In this document: positions 46,699 through 60,807 of the stretch, one piece after another | Position numbering within the stretch: position 1 is the first letter of the stretch | Layout of the letters: each line of letters starts with the position of its first letter | Origin: Liolophura sinensis | Taxonomy: Eukaryota; Mollusca; Polyplacophora; Chitonida; Chitonidae | NCBI RefSeq assembly: GCF_032854445.1 | Contig: NC_088300.1 | Coordinates: forward strand, 41,632,458 to 41,696,457 | Direction: 5' to 3' | DNA length: 64,000 nt | Position numbers and translations under genes: made by a program | The notes under the pieces: model-generated | The model's database searches: none | What the model was told of the DNA's origin: nothing | Seen by the model: the letters and a program-made list of their open reading frames with translations, nothing else

Positions 46699-47424
46699 CA
46701 TTTTACATTTGTATAGACGACACGAAAAAGTTCATTTCAGGACTTAAATTGCAGTTAACATCAGCGCATTTTTTAAAATCCTAATCTTGCATAAGCCATA
46801 AACTGACAAGAGGCCCTATTTCACCAGTAACGGACAATAAGCACCTATTAATAACAAGCACTTAATTGTGCATGGCGTCAATCGTTTATTCTGAACACCT
46901 TACTTATTATATTTGGCGCTATCGAGGCATTCACTGTACGAGGTAATCAACATCACTTACGCCTTTTACATGAGCCACGACTGTATCAAAAATAGAGCCT
47001 TCCATTATGGTGATCAAAAAACATTTTTTCCTGGAAAGGGAAAATTTATATTAATCCACCTAAATCCTGTCAGCGGAAAAATCGAAGCGGATTAAATCGG
47101 ATTCAGATAACATAACGTCATATGTGACATTTTCTTACGCTTCACAGACAGGTTTTATGTGGATCTCAAATATCGCAGCAATGCAAATCTGCCCCACGCA
47201 TTAAGGCTCTTTCAAATCAGTTGTGAAGGATCCACTAGACAAAGCAGACAGAAAGTAAGACACTAAAGCTCAGCCGCCTAGCACCTAACGGGATCCAGTC
47301 TCAACACTCCATGTTGGCTAATTCCACAGAGTAATGTCCGAATAATTGCCATGTGATATTTTCCTAACATATGCCGTCGATACCGCTGCTAAGAGGGCAA
47401 ACTCGTGAGTGTACTGTCAAAAGA

Positions 47425-47580
47425 CGTACCATTCAACGATACACCATACGGTTAACAGTTTTTACTGTTGAACAATACACCATACCGTAAACAGTTTGTA
47501 CTATTCAGCAATACACCACGCTTCTTTTTACACCATGCCGTAAACAAACAGTCTGTACTATTCAACGATACACCATGCCG
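47425..47580. repeat. ~36-bp imperfect tandem repeat
   Basis: About four units of ACTATTCAACGATACACCAT GCCGTAAACAGTTTGT, one interrupted by CTTCTTTTTACA. Confidence 0.8.
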
Positions 47581-48254
47581 TGAATTCAAACAAAATAACT
47601 CTTAAGTCTTTAGAGAATTGCTTTTCTGTCGTCCAGGAATAACAGTTTTTATGGAAATCTTTCTGTGCAAAGAGATGCATTCTTGTCCTTGGCAGGAAGC
47701 AAACACGTTCTCTGTCATGTTTTTTATATCATATATTTTCAACAGCCTTTTCTGTAAAATTACCTTGTTATGTGCAGAGCTACGACAGCACAGCTGTCAT
47801 GTCCATGGTAAGAAAAGTGATAAAAACTCAAAACTGCCATCAAACTAATTGTCGCCCACATGTTTTCACATGAAACAAAGCACGCGATGTTGCATGACGT
47901 ATTTTCTCAAGTCAGAGAACATTTCCAGAAAAACAACGCAAACTAAAATTGAGGTAATACTTTGTATGGTGATTGCAGCATCTAGACATAGCGTGCAATG
48001 TTCAGTGGTGTAACTGATAGATAGTATATGCCAAAGATCAAAATCTCCAAGACTGACACCTTTGTAATGTCAAACGACTCAGCATGGACCAAGTTACTCT
48101 TACAGTTTTAAGACCAAACAGAAAACAGTCAGATGTTTTCAGGTCATGAGGTTTTTTACATACGGGTTCTACGTAAGAAAGCCCTATCGAAAACGAGGGA
48201 CAGTCCCTATGCAGCATTCAGGTAAACGAATCTTCTACAGACATGCAACAGCTT

Positions 48255-48640
48255 TATTTAATTATTTCATTTTAATTATTTTATTCTTGCTTAACGCCGT
48301 ACTCAAGATTTTTTCACTTATACGATCTCGGTCAGTATATAATATATTATAGATGGAAGAAACCGGAGTGCTAGGTCTAAACCACCGACCTTTGACAAGT
48401 TACTGAGGAACTTTTCCACGCGTGACGTATAGATATCAACATCATATTACTGGAAGATAAACGGTATTTAATGTCTGCACAAATGACAGTATGTGCGTCG
48501 TCCATCGTGCCCTTTTTGTCAGCAAAATCCGACGAACACCCAGAGTACTGGAATCTGCAAAAACCATGCTCAAGGCCGGGATTGAACTAGTACCTCCTGT
48601 GTCTTCAGAACACAAACATTCAACGCAAACAGTGTGAACA
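48255..48640 (-). repeat. Divergent tRNA-derived SINE with the common tail
   Basis: The tail (plus strand GCTTAACGCCGTACTCAAGA) is followed by TTCACTTATACGATCTCGGT. It then has the GGAGTGCTAGG ... CCGACCTTTGACAAGTTACT body of the 5090/57480 family and a B-box-like stretch (minus strand GGTACTAGTTCAATCCCGGC). It links the tail of one family to the body of another. Confidence 0.65.
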
Positions 48641-49401
48641 TTACAAAATCTTATTTGGAAGGACATTTTGAGATAAATAAGTTTTGTCTGGATCGAAGTT
48701 CAGCTACCGTTACCTCCAAAACATCTTCCCGAGCAAAACAAGGCAATCTAATATTAGAAAAGCTAACACCACAGTCACATAAATAATCTTCGGATTCAGA
48801 TTGTAGCGTTATATCTGACGGATACTGAATGAGAGAGTAGAGTAAATATGGCTTTTGTGAATGTGTAGCATATAGCATGTGGCATAACCATTGTAGTAAA
48901 ACAAGGCAGAAAGGGTGGCAATGCATGGATATATTCGTCTATCTATATCAGAATTTGAATACAGCTAGTTCTTCACTCATAAAATTGCCTCCAGGCTAAT
49001 GCGCTTTATATATAAACCAGTGGTAAATTATTCCACCTTACAGGAAAACATTTCCATTTTGTCGTTAGCCGTGTAAGTTTGAAGTTATAACGAAGTTGCC
49101 CTGACGTGTAGGGTCGAAGTCACTATTTATTAATCAGACAGCCTTTTGTCCTTGAGGAATTCATTTCCTAAACAGACTGATACACACTATGTGTCATTGC
49201 CATCTATGACGTGCCATTCGTATTGATGTAGACTCTCTTGTGTTTGATTTACAGCAGGTTTGTTCAATGTGGGATGTAATATTTTGTCGCTTACATAATG
49301 CATATGCATTCTTCATTCCCGTTTTTATTAACTTTATCCTCACACCTCAATCTGCCTTCAATGTGTACATGTGCATATGTGACACACAGCCTACTTATTT
49401 A

Positions 49402-49790
49402 CAGACATACCATACTGGCAGGATATGATACAGACATACCACACTAGCTGGATATGATACAGACATACCACACTGGCAGGATGTGATACAGACGTACCAT
49501 ACTGGCAGGATATGATACAGACATACCACACTAACTGGATATGATACAGACATACCATACTGGCTGGATATGATACAGACATGTCATACTGGCTGGATAT
49601 GATACAGACATACCACACTGGCTGGATATGATACAGACATACCATATTGGCTGGATATGATACAGACATACCATGCTGGCTGGATATGATGCAGACAAAC
49701 CAGACTGGTTGGATCTTGCACGGCCATACCATGGTGATTGGATCTTACACGGCCATACCAGAGTGGTTGGGTTTTTCACCATTAAACACG
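49402..49790. repeat. 29-bp minisatellite
   Basis: About ten units of GGATATGATACAGACATACC ACACTGGCT, then three diverged units (GGATCTTGCACGGCCATACC). Minus-strand frames of 83 and 113 codons are produced by the repeat. Confidence 0.92.
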
Positions 49791-51819
49791 GCTCACATAT
49801 CTGAGTCGTAGGAGATTTCCTGAGTCAAGGACACAATGACCAATAGACAGAATGTGGTTCGACTTAGATATTATATTTGTTTCATTCTTCCCACTTAAGC
49901 TTTTCAGAAATACAGAACTGTACTCTTTCGTTTTCTAACCTGAAACTCGGTGTTTTCGAATGAGCTGTCCCCAACATCTCAAAGCTGTAGGCCTACGATA
50001 CAAAAACATGTTTCCTTTGGCCTTACAGTATTTCTCGTTTTATACTACCTGCTTATTCGTGAATAATGAAGTCACAATTAACACAAATATACCTGGCGCA
50101 TCGACAGCAAGCCAAACTTCCTTAACCGCCATTTTCGATTCGAGTGAGCCGTACCCATTATTGGCCTGAAAAAGGTAAACTCGTGGAACCACTGAACTGA
50201 AAACCAAGAACATCACACCATTAAAAAGGTCGATAAAGAACTCGTTCGAATTTCTTAACTTTTATTTTTGTTTCATTAATGAATAGAATTAACTTTATGC
50301 TGTAAGAATGGATGCTTCGGTTACATTTGCATTAACTGCGACGTTACGGTCTTTATTATTCTCTCATAATGAGAGGATATGAATTCAGAAGTACGGAAAA
50401 AGCTTAGACACCTTGAGAACTAATCTTTTCCAGATTAGTTGATTTAACGATTCAGAGCGGTTAATGTGGAAGCTTAGCTGGGAATATGGCCAACCGACCT
50501 CAGAGCTAAATTTGACCACCGTCTTCATATCTGGAGTCAGACTTTCTCTAATTAACTGGTTGTGGAGAACCGCAGTATTGGCCGACCTTCGATACTGTGA
50601 TTCGGCACGGATTAATGTCCCGGGTAAACTAGAACAGGAGGTATGTCTCAGCCCAACTGTGCAAATCCACCAGGCTCAGGGAATTAATGATCTAATGACT
50701 AGACGTAATCAGAGAGGCTGAGGCGAGAGGCCATGTCCCCCTCAGGTTTTCTGTCCAGGGTAAAGAGGACTTGCGATCGGTGTTAACGCGGGGTTAGCGT
50801 GAATAGCTGTGTCTGTCATTAACATTACCACCCAATTTATCTCAAGCCGTACACGAAATGTCTGGCTACGACAAAACAAAAAGAATGAGACATCCCGTCT
50901 TTCTAATTTGTGACGTATGGGTATGTCAGTGGAAGACAACAGGTATTCAACGAACTTTACGCATACAGCCGCATGATCGTCGGCGCCAGTTTATTTCCAT
51001 CAACGCCCCACGAACAGTGGAATGCACACATTCCCTGTCCCTGTGGATGGCTGTGGATTTCTTCTAACTGTTGAACTAATTGTTTAATGACATTCTCAAG
51101 ATAAGGCCCATTTAAATCTTACATCCCAAAGAGATTGGTCAAAGTGAAAATAAAGTCTATTTTTATATATACGTAGAAAACGAAGGAAATAGGACACACG
51201 TACCACAAAAATTTAAAAAAAAATCGATAAAGTTTTGAAAGCCGAATAAATGGAGTTCAATATGGGGGAAAACATTATGGACGGGCCATGTTAAATGTAG
51301 TATGCACGTGACCATTCACTAACGTCGAAAGCGTCACGTCATAGTTGGCTTTGACAGCAAAAAAAAAAAAAAAAAACACAAACCTATCAGCTCGAGACTG
51401 TATGTGTGGCTTCTTATTGTGGATAGACAAACATCGATGTAATAAATCGGACTTAGAGGCTATTTTAAGTGTTAAAACCGAAGCTTTTTGGTTAATGCGT
51501 CTTTGTTCAGGGAACTGATGACGGCCACTCGCGTGACAATGCCCACATGTGGGGCAGGAGACTGCAGTAACCCTTCAGGGCGAACTGGCAAGAAAACCGC
51601 CTCGGGAGAGTCATTGAGAGAAATATCGTGACGTGACACATTACATTTCCCTATCGAAGTCAAATTTATTTAGAAAATATCTGTGTACAGAGTCTACTGG
51701 AAAGAGTCTGTTCCTAATGTTAAGGTTCTGGTATGTTCTGTAAATTCCCTGATGTAAGTACATCCATCTAAGCCTAATGCTGACACCCATGCAGGCCGGG
51801 GCGGAGACGAACAAAGCCC

Positions 51820-51965
51820 TCTTGCACAAAGGCATCGTAAGCCTATCAAAGTTGATCGTAAATCACTTGGATCACGATCGTAACTTACCATCGACACACC
51901 CTTGCACGAAGGGACTGTAAGCTAAGATAGGTGTAACTTACAATCAGAAATTACAATCGGGTCGA
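51820..51965. repeat. Possible remnant of a DNA-element family with TTGCACAAAGG-type ends
   Basis: CTTGCACAAAGGCATCGTAA, then short ACGATC/GATCGT motifs, then CTTGCACGAAGGGACTGTAA. Similar motifs recur at 52390, 52452, 52590 and 52670. A decayed repeat cluster, not resolved. Confidence 0.35.
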
Positions 51966-52448
51966 CCTAGTTGTAAATATATATAATCGCTCATAAATTA
52001 ACGTTAAGCACAAATACTTGCCTTAGGTACTCCGTTAGTTATTACTGTTGGATTCGATTTGCATAGATGTGCAATGCAGTTGTCTCAAAGCAGTTTAGGA
52101 AGATTTTTCACATGTTGTTAGCTGTAAAATACTGTATAAATGTAGGCTACTATAGTTAGCTGATGTAGAACTTATGGAAATAAAAGCAAAAAATGTAGGC
52201 CTAACTGTCACAAAAGAGTTCACGACGATTTTTCACATGTTCTTGTTATCTCTTGTTAGCTCTTTTGAAAATGAATGCGATACAAGTTATTGTACATTGT
52301 CCATAATGTCCATCATTATGTACCACTCAAATTTTGCCTACGATCGCCATGGGAACTTCAAAAATTCACAATCGCCTCACAGTTCCTCTGTGCAAGGGGC
52401 GCAACCTATTTTTACATTCAATGGTAAACTCAGTTGAAGCTTCGATCT

Positions 52449-52600
52449 TTTTGTGCAAGCGGGCCCTGGACCGTTAAAAACGACAATTTGTCAACGGAAA
52501 ACACACTACCGTGACTGTAAAACTAAAAATAAACACCTTCTTTTTCAAAATGGAACAGAGCTAAAACTCTTAATTCTCTATCAGGGCCCGTTTGCGCAAA
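52449..52600. repeat. Two outward-facing 19-bp element ends
   Basis: TTTGTGCAAGCGGGCCCTG at about 52450-52468 and CAGGGCCCGTTTGCGCAAA at 52582-52600 are inverted copies (17 of 19 match). By their form they look like the 3' end of one element and the 5' end of another, separated by 113 bp. Confidence 0.4.
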
Positions 52601-53212
52601 GAGAATGTAGCTACAATCGCCTTGAACACCTTGTCCGTGTTTACAGTTGATTGTAAAAATATTTTTCTCCGCTTGCACGAATGAATTGTAAGGCTATTGA
52701 GAAATTTGACTCGTACATAAAGGTGGTCTGTGTAAATGGACAATGTACCGGTCAATAATTTTTCTTGCCTTCATTTTCCAGAGAGTTTTACATCATAATG
52801 ATCGAGTGGTTAACAACAACAACATTTGAAAAAAATGATCCTAACATCTTTTTGAGACAATTGCATTGCACATCTTGGCAAACCGAAACGAAAGGTACTA
52901 ACTGTCTTTAACTGTCTCATGAGAAAATAATAATAATTACGCAAATTTCAGTACTTTTTCCGAGTAACGAAGTCATCTGTAGCCTAGACCCTGAAGATGT
53001 CCTTGTCAGCGACAATTACAAACGTCTCCCATCCAGTTGAAAGTGTAGTTGAAAGTAACTACCATAAAGTTACATCAAGGATTTAATTCTTAGATCTGTA
53101 ATAGGATATTGCCGCAAGATTCCAGGACATCTTCATGCCAACCAATTTTTTTTCAACCTTAGTGCATGGCCGAAGCCGAAGACAGGTGCAATGCCAACGT
53201 CCTCGAGCCTCG

Positions 53213-53790
53213 ATTGTGGATGTATAACTGATTGTGGATGTATGACTGATTGTGGATGTATGGCTGATTGTGGATGTATCATATCACTTATTGTGGATGT
53301 ATCAAATACTGTGCATATATCACTGATTATGAATGTATCACTGATTGTGGATGTATCACTTATTGTGGATGTATCACGGATTGTGGATGTATCACGGATT
53401 GTGGATGTATCACTGCTTATGAATGTATCACTGGTTGTGGATGTATCACTGATTATGAATGTATCACTGATTGTGGATGTACCACTGATTGTGGATGTAT
53501 CACTGATTGTGGAAGTGTCACTGATTGTGGATGTATCACTGATTATGAATGTATCACTGATTGTGGATGTATCACGGATTGTGGATGTATCACTGCTTAT
53601 GAATGTATCACTGGTTGTGGATGTATCACTGATTATGAATGTATCACTGATTGTGGATGTACCACTGATTGTGGATGTATCACTGATTGTGGAAGTGTCA
53701 CTGATTGTGGATGTATCACTGATTATGAATGTATCACTGATTGTGGATGTATCACTGATTGTGGATGTACCACTGATTGTGGATGTAATG
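53213..53790. repeat. 18-bp minisatellite with a ~180-bp higher-order repeat
   Basis: About 32 units of TGTATCACTGATTGTGGA. A block of variant units (CACTGCTTATGAA, GGTTGTGGA, GGAAGTGTCA) occurs twice in the same order about 180 bp apart. Because 18 is a multiple of three, two frames stay open (248 and 183 codons). These are repeat artefacts. Confidence 0.93.
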
Positions 53791-56700
53791 CAACATGTAT
53801 GTTTAAAGCCAAAGGTTGAAATTTTTCAAGACAATGTTGTTTGGAAAGACGTTAACAAGAAAATAGGTCAACGGCCCTCGAGTCACCTTTGGCAAACTCC
53901 CCACATCTGGACGTGTAATAAAGTTTCTCCTGTGTAGGACTAATACTAATTGTACACTATAGACATGTTCACTTTCATTTAGTCCCATTTTTCGTACCCT
54001 TGCCGTGGCATATACCCTTTGATGTTCGTTTTGTAACTTCAGAGCCCTCTGCTGACCTTATAGTGTTCATGTACCGCTGTACCCATCCACAACAGGTCTA
54101 TGCTATATGGGCTACTTAAACAGTTAAGAAAGGGAAATACATGGAATAGAAATGTTTTCAAAACCGTGAAAAGGTGGGTCTCATTGTTCAAAATGACACG
54201 AAAGTTTAATTCATTTTGAAATTCATTATGGTCAGCTTTGTAAACGATTTAATAAGATCAGTTGCAATCTGACAGAAATTACACCTCTTCTTGAGTTTGC
54301 TAGGACTTGTACAGGACTACGGGACTTGTAACGGAAAGTCATCAGTGAAGTACTGGACAAGCCTTTTGTACGGTGCTGCAAGCGGGAGACCTTCGGAGTT
54401 AACAAGCTGTCTTTTGTCACTAGGTGAATATTTTAAACGTCATGTCAGTTTTTACGAGTACTCTGCTGTACGCGGCTAAGCTGTTGTCACGAAAGCCTGC
54501 ACTGGTTTGGGAGTAAGAGATTGCTCTGTACAGGGTTTATTGTTCCGTGTTACAACACTGACAAGGTCTTCAAGCCGGCGGCGTCATATACCGTGGCCAC
54601 TAGACCATTCCGTTGTTAATGTCTTTTTCTTCAAATCTGATCCTTTTGAGACGTCTGGCCTAAATGAGTAACGACAGGAGATGACACAAGCCAGCATACA
54701 AAGCATCATCATCAGCAAATCGGTCAGTGTAACTTGAGTCTTTCCACTGGATGAAATACTTTGTCCACTTACAAGATAGATTTTAAACTTATTACAAAAG
54801 AATCCCCTCAGGAATTGTAAATCCTGGATTTTTCCCAAACGGCAAAAATAGAATTGGATCGATGATATTGGCTCAGCCTTTAAGGTGGAAGTTCACTGCG
54901 AAAATCCCAAGGCTTTCTTGCAAAGAATCTCTCAGAAAAAAACCGAACTTCAAGCTGTGTCAGCGTGACATAAGTGAAGATCTTGATCCCAGTGTTCACC
55001 ATTATTATTACCACCTCTGTCACAATTCCAAGTACATACATGTAAATTCATAATGAACAAAGGGAAAAAATTAATAGGAAGGAAATATTTCGAAATTCGA
55101 CCAGTCTTCAATATAAAAGGCTTACAGCATAGAGAATAAAACCAGAAAGAGCAGCGACGACAGTATGATAATTGAAAAATGGTCACACATAACTGGTGAA
55201 ACAATGCCTCCTGTAAATTTAGCTCAGACGGAGTTAGAGTTTTATTCTAGCTCTTCATGTAATCCCTTAAATCAAGGTTAGTAAAGGTCAACATAAGTGT
55301 CATGGAAAGCTTTATCTAGATTTTTTTATTGACCGAGAAAAGTGCAATTTAATGTTCCCATGATCTTTAATGTCGCGACATGGCTATGTATAGAACGATT
55401 GATTAGTACAAATATGGAATTTCTGTTTTTATGGCTTTTGAATAATCTAATCGCTATCGTTTTGGATATGGATATTCTGCTACTGTAAACTTTTTGATTT
55501 GTCGCATTTTATATATAATGTACATTAATCTTTTACATATCAGGGATTAGTATAACGACGTTTCACAAATCACCACCTGCTCCTATTGATGTGTGCTTTT
55601 CTGTATAAACTGATCATTTACGTGCCCTTGATTGCACTCTGACCTTTAACATCGACCAACGATTATAGCTGTTAAACTGGAGACCACCCATCTTTGCCCG
55701 TTGGGATCACGTGTTGGAAGTTGCGTGCCTTTAGAAAGATTTTGAGGGGTTATACCCAGCTGGTTTACTCTAAACACATAACGACATTCATAAGGAATGA
55801 ACTAATCGTAGATCCTGGTGTTGGGGGTGTGGGGGATATTAATGCTAGAAAGTTCACAAATCTGGACGTGTGTAGAATGAAGTTTGAAGACCAGCACAGG
55901 ACTAGATGTTTTCGTAAATGAATAAAACCATTTTGTAGACTTTGTTTTTGCATTTCATGGTTTAATACATGATTTTAATATTTTTCAATTTGGCGGATCA
56001 GAAGGGCTGGATTAAGCCATTTGTCAGAAAGTCGGACAAATACCGTGACCTTTTTTCTTAAAAAACTACCATCGTTTGTGCGTTTATCAAATTATATAGT
56101 TGTGCTGGACCTTTTTCCGAGCCGGACTGGTCAGGTATTCATCGTAAATTATGGCAGGTTTCCAGTTTTCTTTCCAGATGCTTGCATCCTCTTTATCACA
56201 ATCGATCTACTAATGCCCTTGCCCTATCTCCTCTTTGCCCAAGACACAGTCCACTATTGTTATTGACCAGCCTACTCTTTTCTTAAGACACTCTCCAACA
56301 TGCTCGCCTTGGGCTCTACGACCGTAGTCTCTCACCTCAGTAACAATTACATGCCAATTAATTTCTGTGTCGAGAGTATAGAATTTCTGAGGTCACCCTC
56401 AGTACCTTAATGAAAGTGTCAGATAGTGGGGCTGTGCTTACAACGAACTCTCGAACATTCCTATCGGATTTGTCCTTCAGAATTGCACCACTGAGACCGC
56501 GTCATACCGCTGAGAAGGTGGTCAGGACAACATTTGTCCTTATCGTGCATTATTCTATCGACAACAGGACACAGTGTCTTTACTATCCTCCCAAAGGGCC
56601 AGCTCTAGCAGAAAAAACACATGATCACCCTCCCTAAAGCCCTGTACCACCCTAATGAAGTGGGAGCCGTCATATCTAGCCTGAAAGATATCATTCCATG

Positions 56701-57479
56701 GTAAAGCTCTCATCGTGCTTCTATAGTGGGATGGTCCCAAGAAGCATGTAAAACCACACTTCCTACAATGCAAGGTAAGCATTAAATTTTTTTGGTTTTC
56801 TTAGGTTTTCGCTGATGTACTCTTCTATCAGATGCCTTTACTTCTAGCCAGGGGGCTAAAATCGAGAAGATCCTGGAATGTTATATCGCACTCCATGGCT
56901 TACTACGTAATGCATACAATCCTTACTTTAAGAGGCGCTTTAAGCGCCAAAGATCCGATTGGTGTGTGTTTTTTTCATATCCTTCCGCATTGCTGAAATC
57001 CAAAACAACCATCTGAGACGCATACCAAATTTTTATATGGGCTATTTTCTTACATATTACAGATGAACAGTAGTTTTCTTTACACTTACGCATGTCTTTC
57101 ATCATTTCATTAGCTCTTTGGAATTTTTGGAAAACTAGCAGCTGGTTTATATTTTGTAATTGCCTTCATGATTTTGTAATTGCCTTCATGATGTCCATAC
57201 AATATTTTTCACACTCATTATCACAAAATACAGGTGTTTCTCTCAGTGTTTACAGTTATTCATTGTTTCAAAAGAAATGTTCAGTAAAAAAATATTTTCA
57301 GAATGACTTTAAGGCAAAATTTAAAACGACTAAGGAAACAAATATGTTAGCACATTTTGTGAGACTGTAGAGAAAACTGTCTGTATGCTATTGGTACTGT
57401 AGTATTTAAGTATTCCCTTATTTATTCAATTCTTTTAAAATCATAATACCCAGGAAGTTTTAAATATAGTGTGGTTCAT

Positions 57480-57610
57480 TTTTTCGGGTGGAGGAAACCA
57501 CGATGCCTGCCGTAAACCACCGAAATTTTGAAAGTTACTCTTTCACTTCCACCCCAGGTGCCACACAAATATGTGCACCATATTGGTGGAAGACAGGTAG
57601 TGTTCAAAAA
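57480..57610 (-). repeat. Dispersed repeat, copy of the 5090 family
   Basis: Its reverse complement contains CTGTCTTCCACCAATATGGT, GAGTAACTTTCAAAATTTCG, GTGGTTTACGGCAGGCATCG and GTGGTTTCCTCCACCC, in the same order as at 5090-5215. Confidence 0.6.
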
Positions 57611-58359
57611 ACGTAAGACTGCCCAAATGGCGACATGATCACCGTCGACCGCTTACTGTCTTCAAGGTTCCATAAGCAGTAACTCAAAGTAATGAGAAAC
57701 TGGAGAACTGCAGTCAGCCAGCGAGTCGTATACATCCGTTATTTACGGCAGTCAGATCAGTAGTGACGGTCAGTGGGTGTCATCATGCTTTGGTTCGTGA
57801 CTAGACACGTGTAGACTACAGGAAGATATATGACCACGGGCTATAAACTCGGTTGGGACCAATTATACCTGTCAGCTTCACTAACAACCTTACTGTAGCA
57901 TGAACTGCCGATATAACAATACAAAATTTTATTTAGCTTTTCAAGACATCTACCTAGTCATCATTCAATATTTGATATTTGTTTTTTCCGTCCCATCATG
58001 TATGTGTTATATTGTTTGTTGATTGGAGTTGCTATTATGTATATTTTAATAAAATTGTGTTTATTTAGACTCCTAAATAAAAGTAATCTCTCGGTCATTT
58101 TCGTCTGACGATGTCTTCATGTGGGCTTAATTTTGTTATATGCCGAGTGATTGCATCATTTTTCAGAGCATACCAGATACGACACGCCAACAAATACTAA
58201 CACCCAGACGACCAGTATCTATTTGTCACAAAAATGTATAGGGCCAAGAAAAATTAAAACAGATATCATTTTAACACTTGTAGATAAAATTTATTTAGAT
58301 TCAGCCAAATTTAAAGTTCATAAAAAGACGGTAGGCGGCAGTAGAAGTTCCTGTCTTAC

Positions 58360-58805
58360 AGGGTAGAGGTTACGTATAGATAACAATTATCACATGGAAG
58401 GTATTGAAGTTATAGGTAGAGGTGACGTATAGATAACAATTATCACATGGAAGGCATTGAGGTTACAGGTTACGTATAGATAACAATTACCACATGGAAG
58501 GTATAGAAGTTACAGGTAGAGGTGACGTATAGATAACAATTATCACATGGAAGGTATTGAGGTTACAGGTAGAGGTTACGTATAGCTAACAGTTATCACA
58601 TGGAAGGTATTGAGGTTACAGGTTACGTATAGATAACAATTATCACATGGAAGGTATTGAAGTTACAGGTAGAGGTGACGTATAGATAACAGTTATCACA
58701 TGGAAGGTGTTGAGGTTACAGGTAGAGGTTACGTATAGCTAACAATTATCACATGGAAGGTGTTGAGGTTATAGGTAGAGTTTACGTTTAGATAACAATT
58801 ATCAC
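58360..58805. repeat. ~53-bp minisatellite
   Basis: About eight units of TAACAATTATCACATGGAAG GTATTGAGGTTACAGGTAGA GGTTACGTATAGA, two of them lacking an internal AGAGGT. Confidence 0.93.
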
Positions 58806-59914
58806 ATGGAAAAGGAAAGTTCTTATTCTGCGGGAAAGCAGCTTTTTCCCCCACCACGTGTTCATGGAAAGCGACAGAAGAACTAATGACAGAAAAACAG
58901 TGGAGAATGTTTCCTGGAATCTGGTTCCGCAACACAAAGCGCAAGTATAGCTGAATTAATATCGGTGTAATGAACTGAGAAAATCGAAAAATAACCTTAC
59001 TGGTTCAAAGAAAGATCAAAACCGTTGTGTTTTAAATGAATAAAATTGGCGAGTTATTGCTTCAGTTTAGTTAATTATAACACCTTTGTATTTCTTGACA
59101 AGTAGACTGAAGTTATACATTAACTGATCAGATACCTGAATAGACGATTTTTATAATATCGTCCGGTTGAAAATAACTACTGCTCAAATGGAATGGCCCA
59201 GTGCATCACTGGTAGAAAGACTACATAAAACCACACTGGAACATTGGAAAGGCGTATTACACAAAAAGCGATGGCACCCTAGCCGTTTTCGTCTGAAAAC
59301 TTCCTCCCAAATTCTTACGTTCCTACTCTACGAATCACTTAAATGGTGTAGCGCTTTCTATTTAAAGTTGTGTGAAAACGTCATTTTGGGAAAGTTGTCT
59401 GACAGCCCATTTCACCATGGCACATAGTATGAACGTTTCAACTGTTGGTAGACTTCTGCATTCTCAACACTGGACCCAAGAAGATCAATACGTGGTTGGA
59501 GAACCATACACGCAAAATAGGGATACATTCTAACACTTCGGGTAACCTCTGCTAGACAGGAAGGGCGAATCCGATACCCAGAATGACGAGGTCAACGTTC
59601 TTACGTGATCCTCTTCTCCATCCATTGCCCTGCCCTTAATCACTTTGATATAATGTTACCTTTTCTGTTTCAGAGGGCAGTCGCAGCTAAGATAGGTCGT
59701 ATTTTCTTTTCGTTACGATAGGAACTGCACGGAAAGTTTTATGATCCTCTGTGATGTTTGCCTGTATTCTATGTCCCATCCAAAAAGTTACACTTCTCGT
59801 GGTCCATGATACTTTAAGACCTGTAATTAGGGCGTTTGCATTTTTGATCCACGTCATTTTATATGGCTTACATTGCGTGACTTTTTACGAATTATGATGA
59901 AGGTAATTACCTGA

Positions 59915-60365
59915 ACGTGACATGCACGACTTGACCAGGACACAGCATGTACCACACTACCTGAACGTGCTATGAATGACTTCACCAGGGCCCAGCATGT
60001 ACCACATTGCCTGAAAGTGACATGGACAATATGACCAGGATACACAATGTACCACACTAACTGAACGTGACATGCACGACTTGACCCGTACACAGCATGA
60101 ACCACACTACCTGAACATGACATGGGCAACACGACCAAAGCACAGCATGTACCACACTACTTGAATGTGACATGGAAAACATGACAAGAACACAGCATGT
60201 ACCACAATACCTGAACGTGACATGGAAAACATGACAAGAACACAGCATGTACCACACTACCTGAACATGACATGGACAACATGACCAGAGCACAGCGTGT
60301 ACCACACTAAAATTAACAGAACTTGACATGCACGATTTGACCAGGACCCAGCATGTACTACACAT
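59915..60365. repeat. 50-bp minisatellite
   Basis: About nine units of CTGAACGTGACATGCACGAC TTGACCAGGACACAGCATGT ACCACACTAC. Minus-strand frames of 94 and 115 codons come from the repeat. Confidence 0.93.
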
Positions 60366-60807
60366 CCTGAAAATTTTCTTCAAGAAGTGTTTATTGCATA
60401 ACAAGTATTGCCAATATTAGCAAAATGCTGATCCCTTCACCAAAATGAAACGCTAGAAAGCATAAATCACACATCATGGAAATCGTTAAAATCTCCTCTG
60501 ATGTATCTCTGTATGGAGAGACTGGTGGATTTTGCAGTTTAAACGTGTTGTCACTTGATACAAAGAAGAACTCTCCAGGCAATGTGTTGATTATCACATT
60601 TGTATGCGCTCTTAAATATTTTCTCTGATATCCTGGGCTTAAATCCAAAATTATAAAGTAAGTTTAGCAAAAAACATTATTGATGTTTTCAAATTTAGAA
60701 AAAAATCAGAAGGAAGGCAAACTGAGCAATTGATGTAAGAAATGTCTCCAAGGAAAACTAATAACAATATTTTAAAGATAAAAAAGGTAAATCAGCACTT
60801 CTGTATT

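Noticed and set aside
49391-49732. 113-codon minus-strand frame rich in Tyr/Cys/Ile
   Set aside because: Derived from the 29-bp minisatellite.
53191-53937. 248-codon open frame (Val-Ser-Leu-Ile-Val-Asp repeats)
   Set aside because: Produced by an 18-bp tandem repeat. The overlapping frame is equally open, and there is no domain, splice or start-site support.
59854-60404. Minus-strand frames of 94 and 115 codons with Cys-Ser-Val repeats
   Set aside because: Derived from the 50-bp minisatellite.
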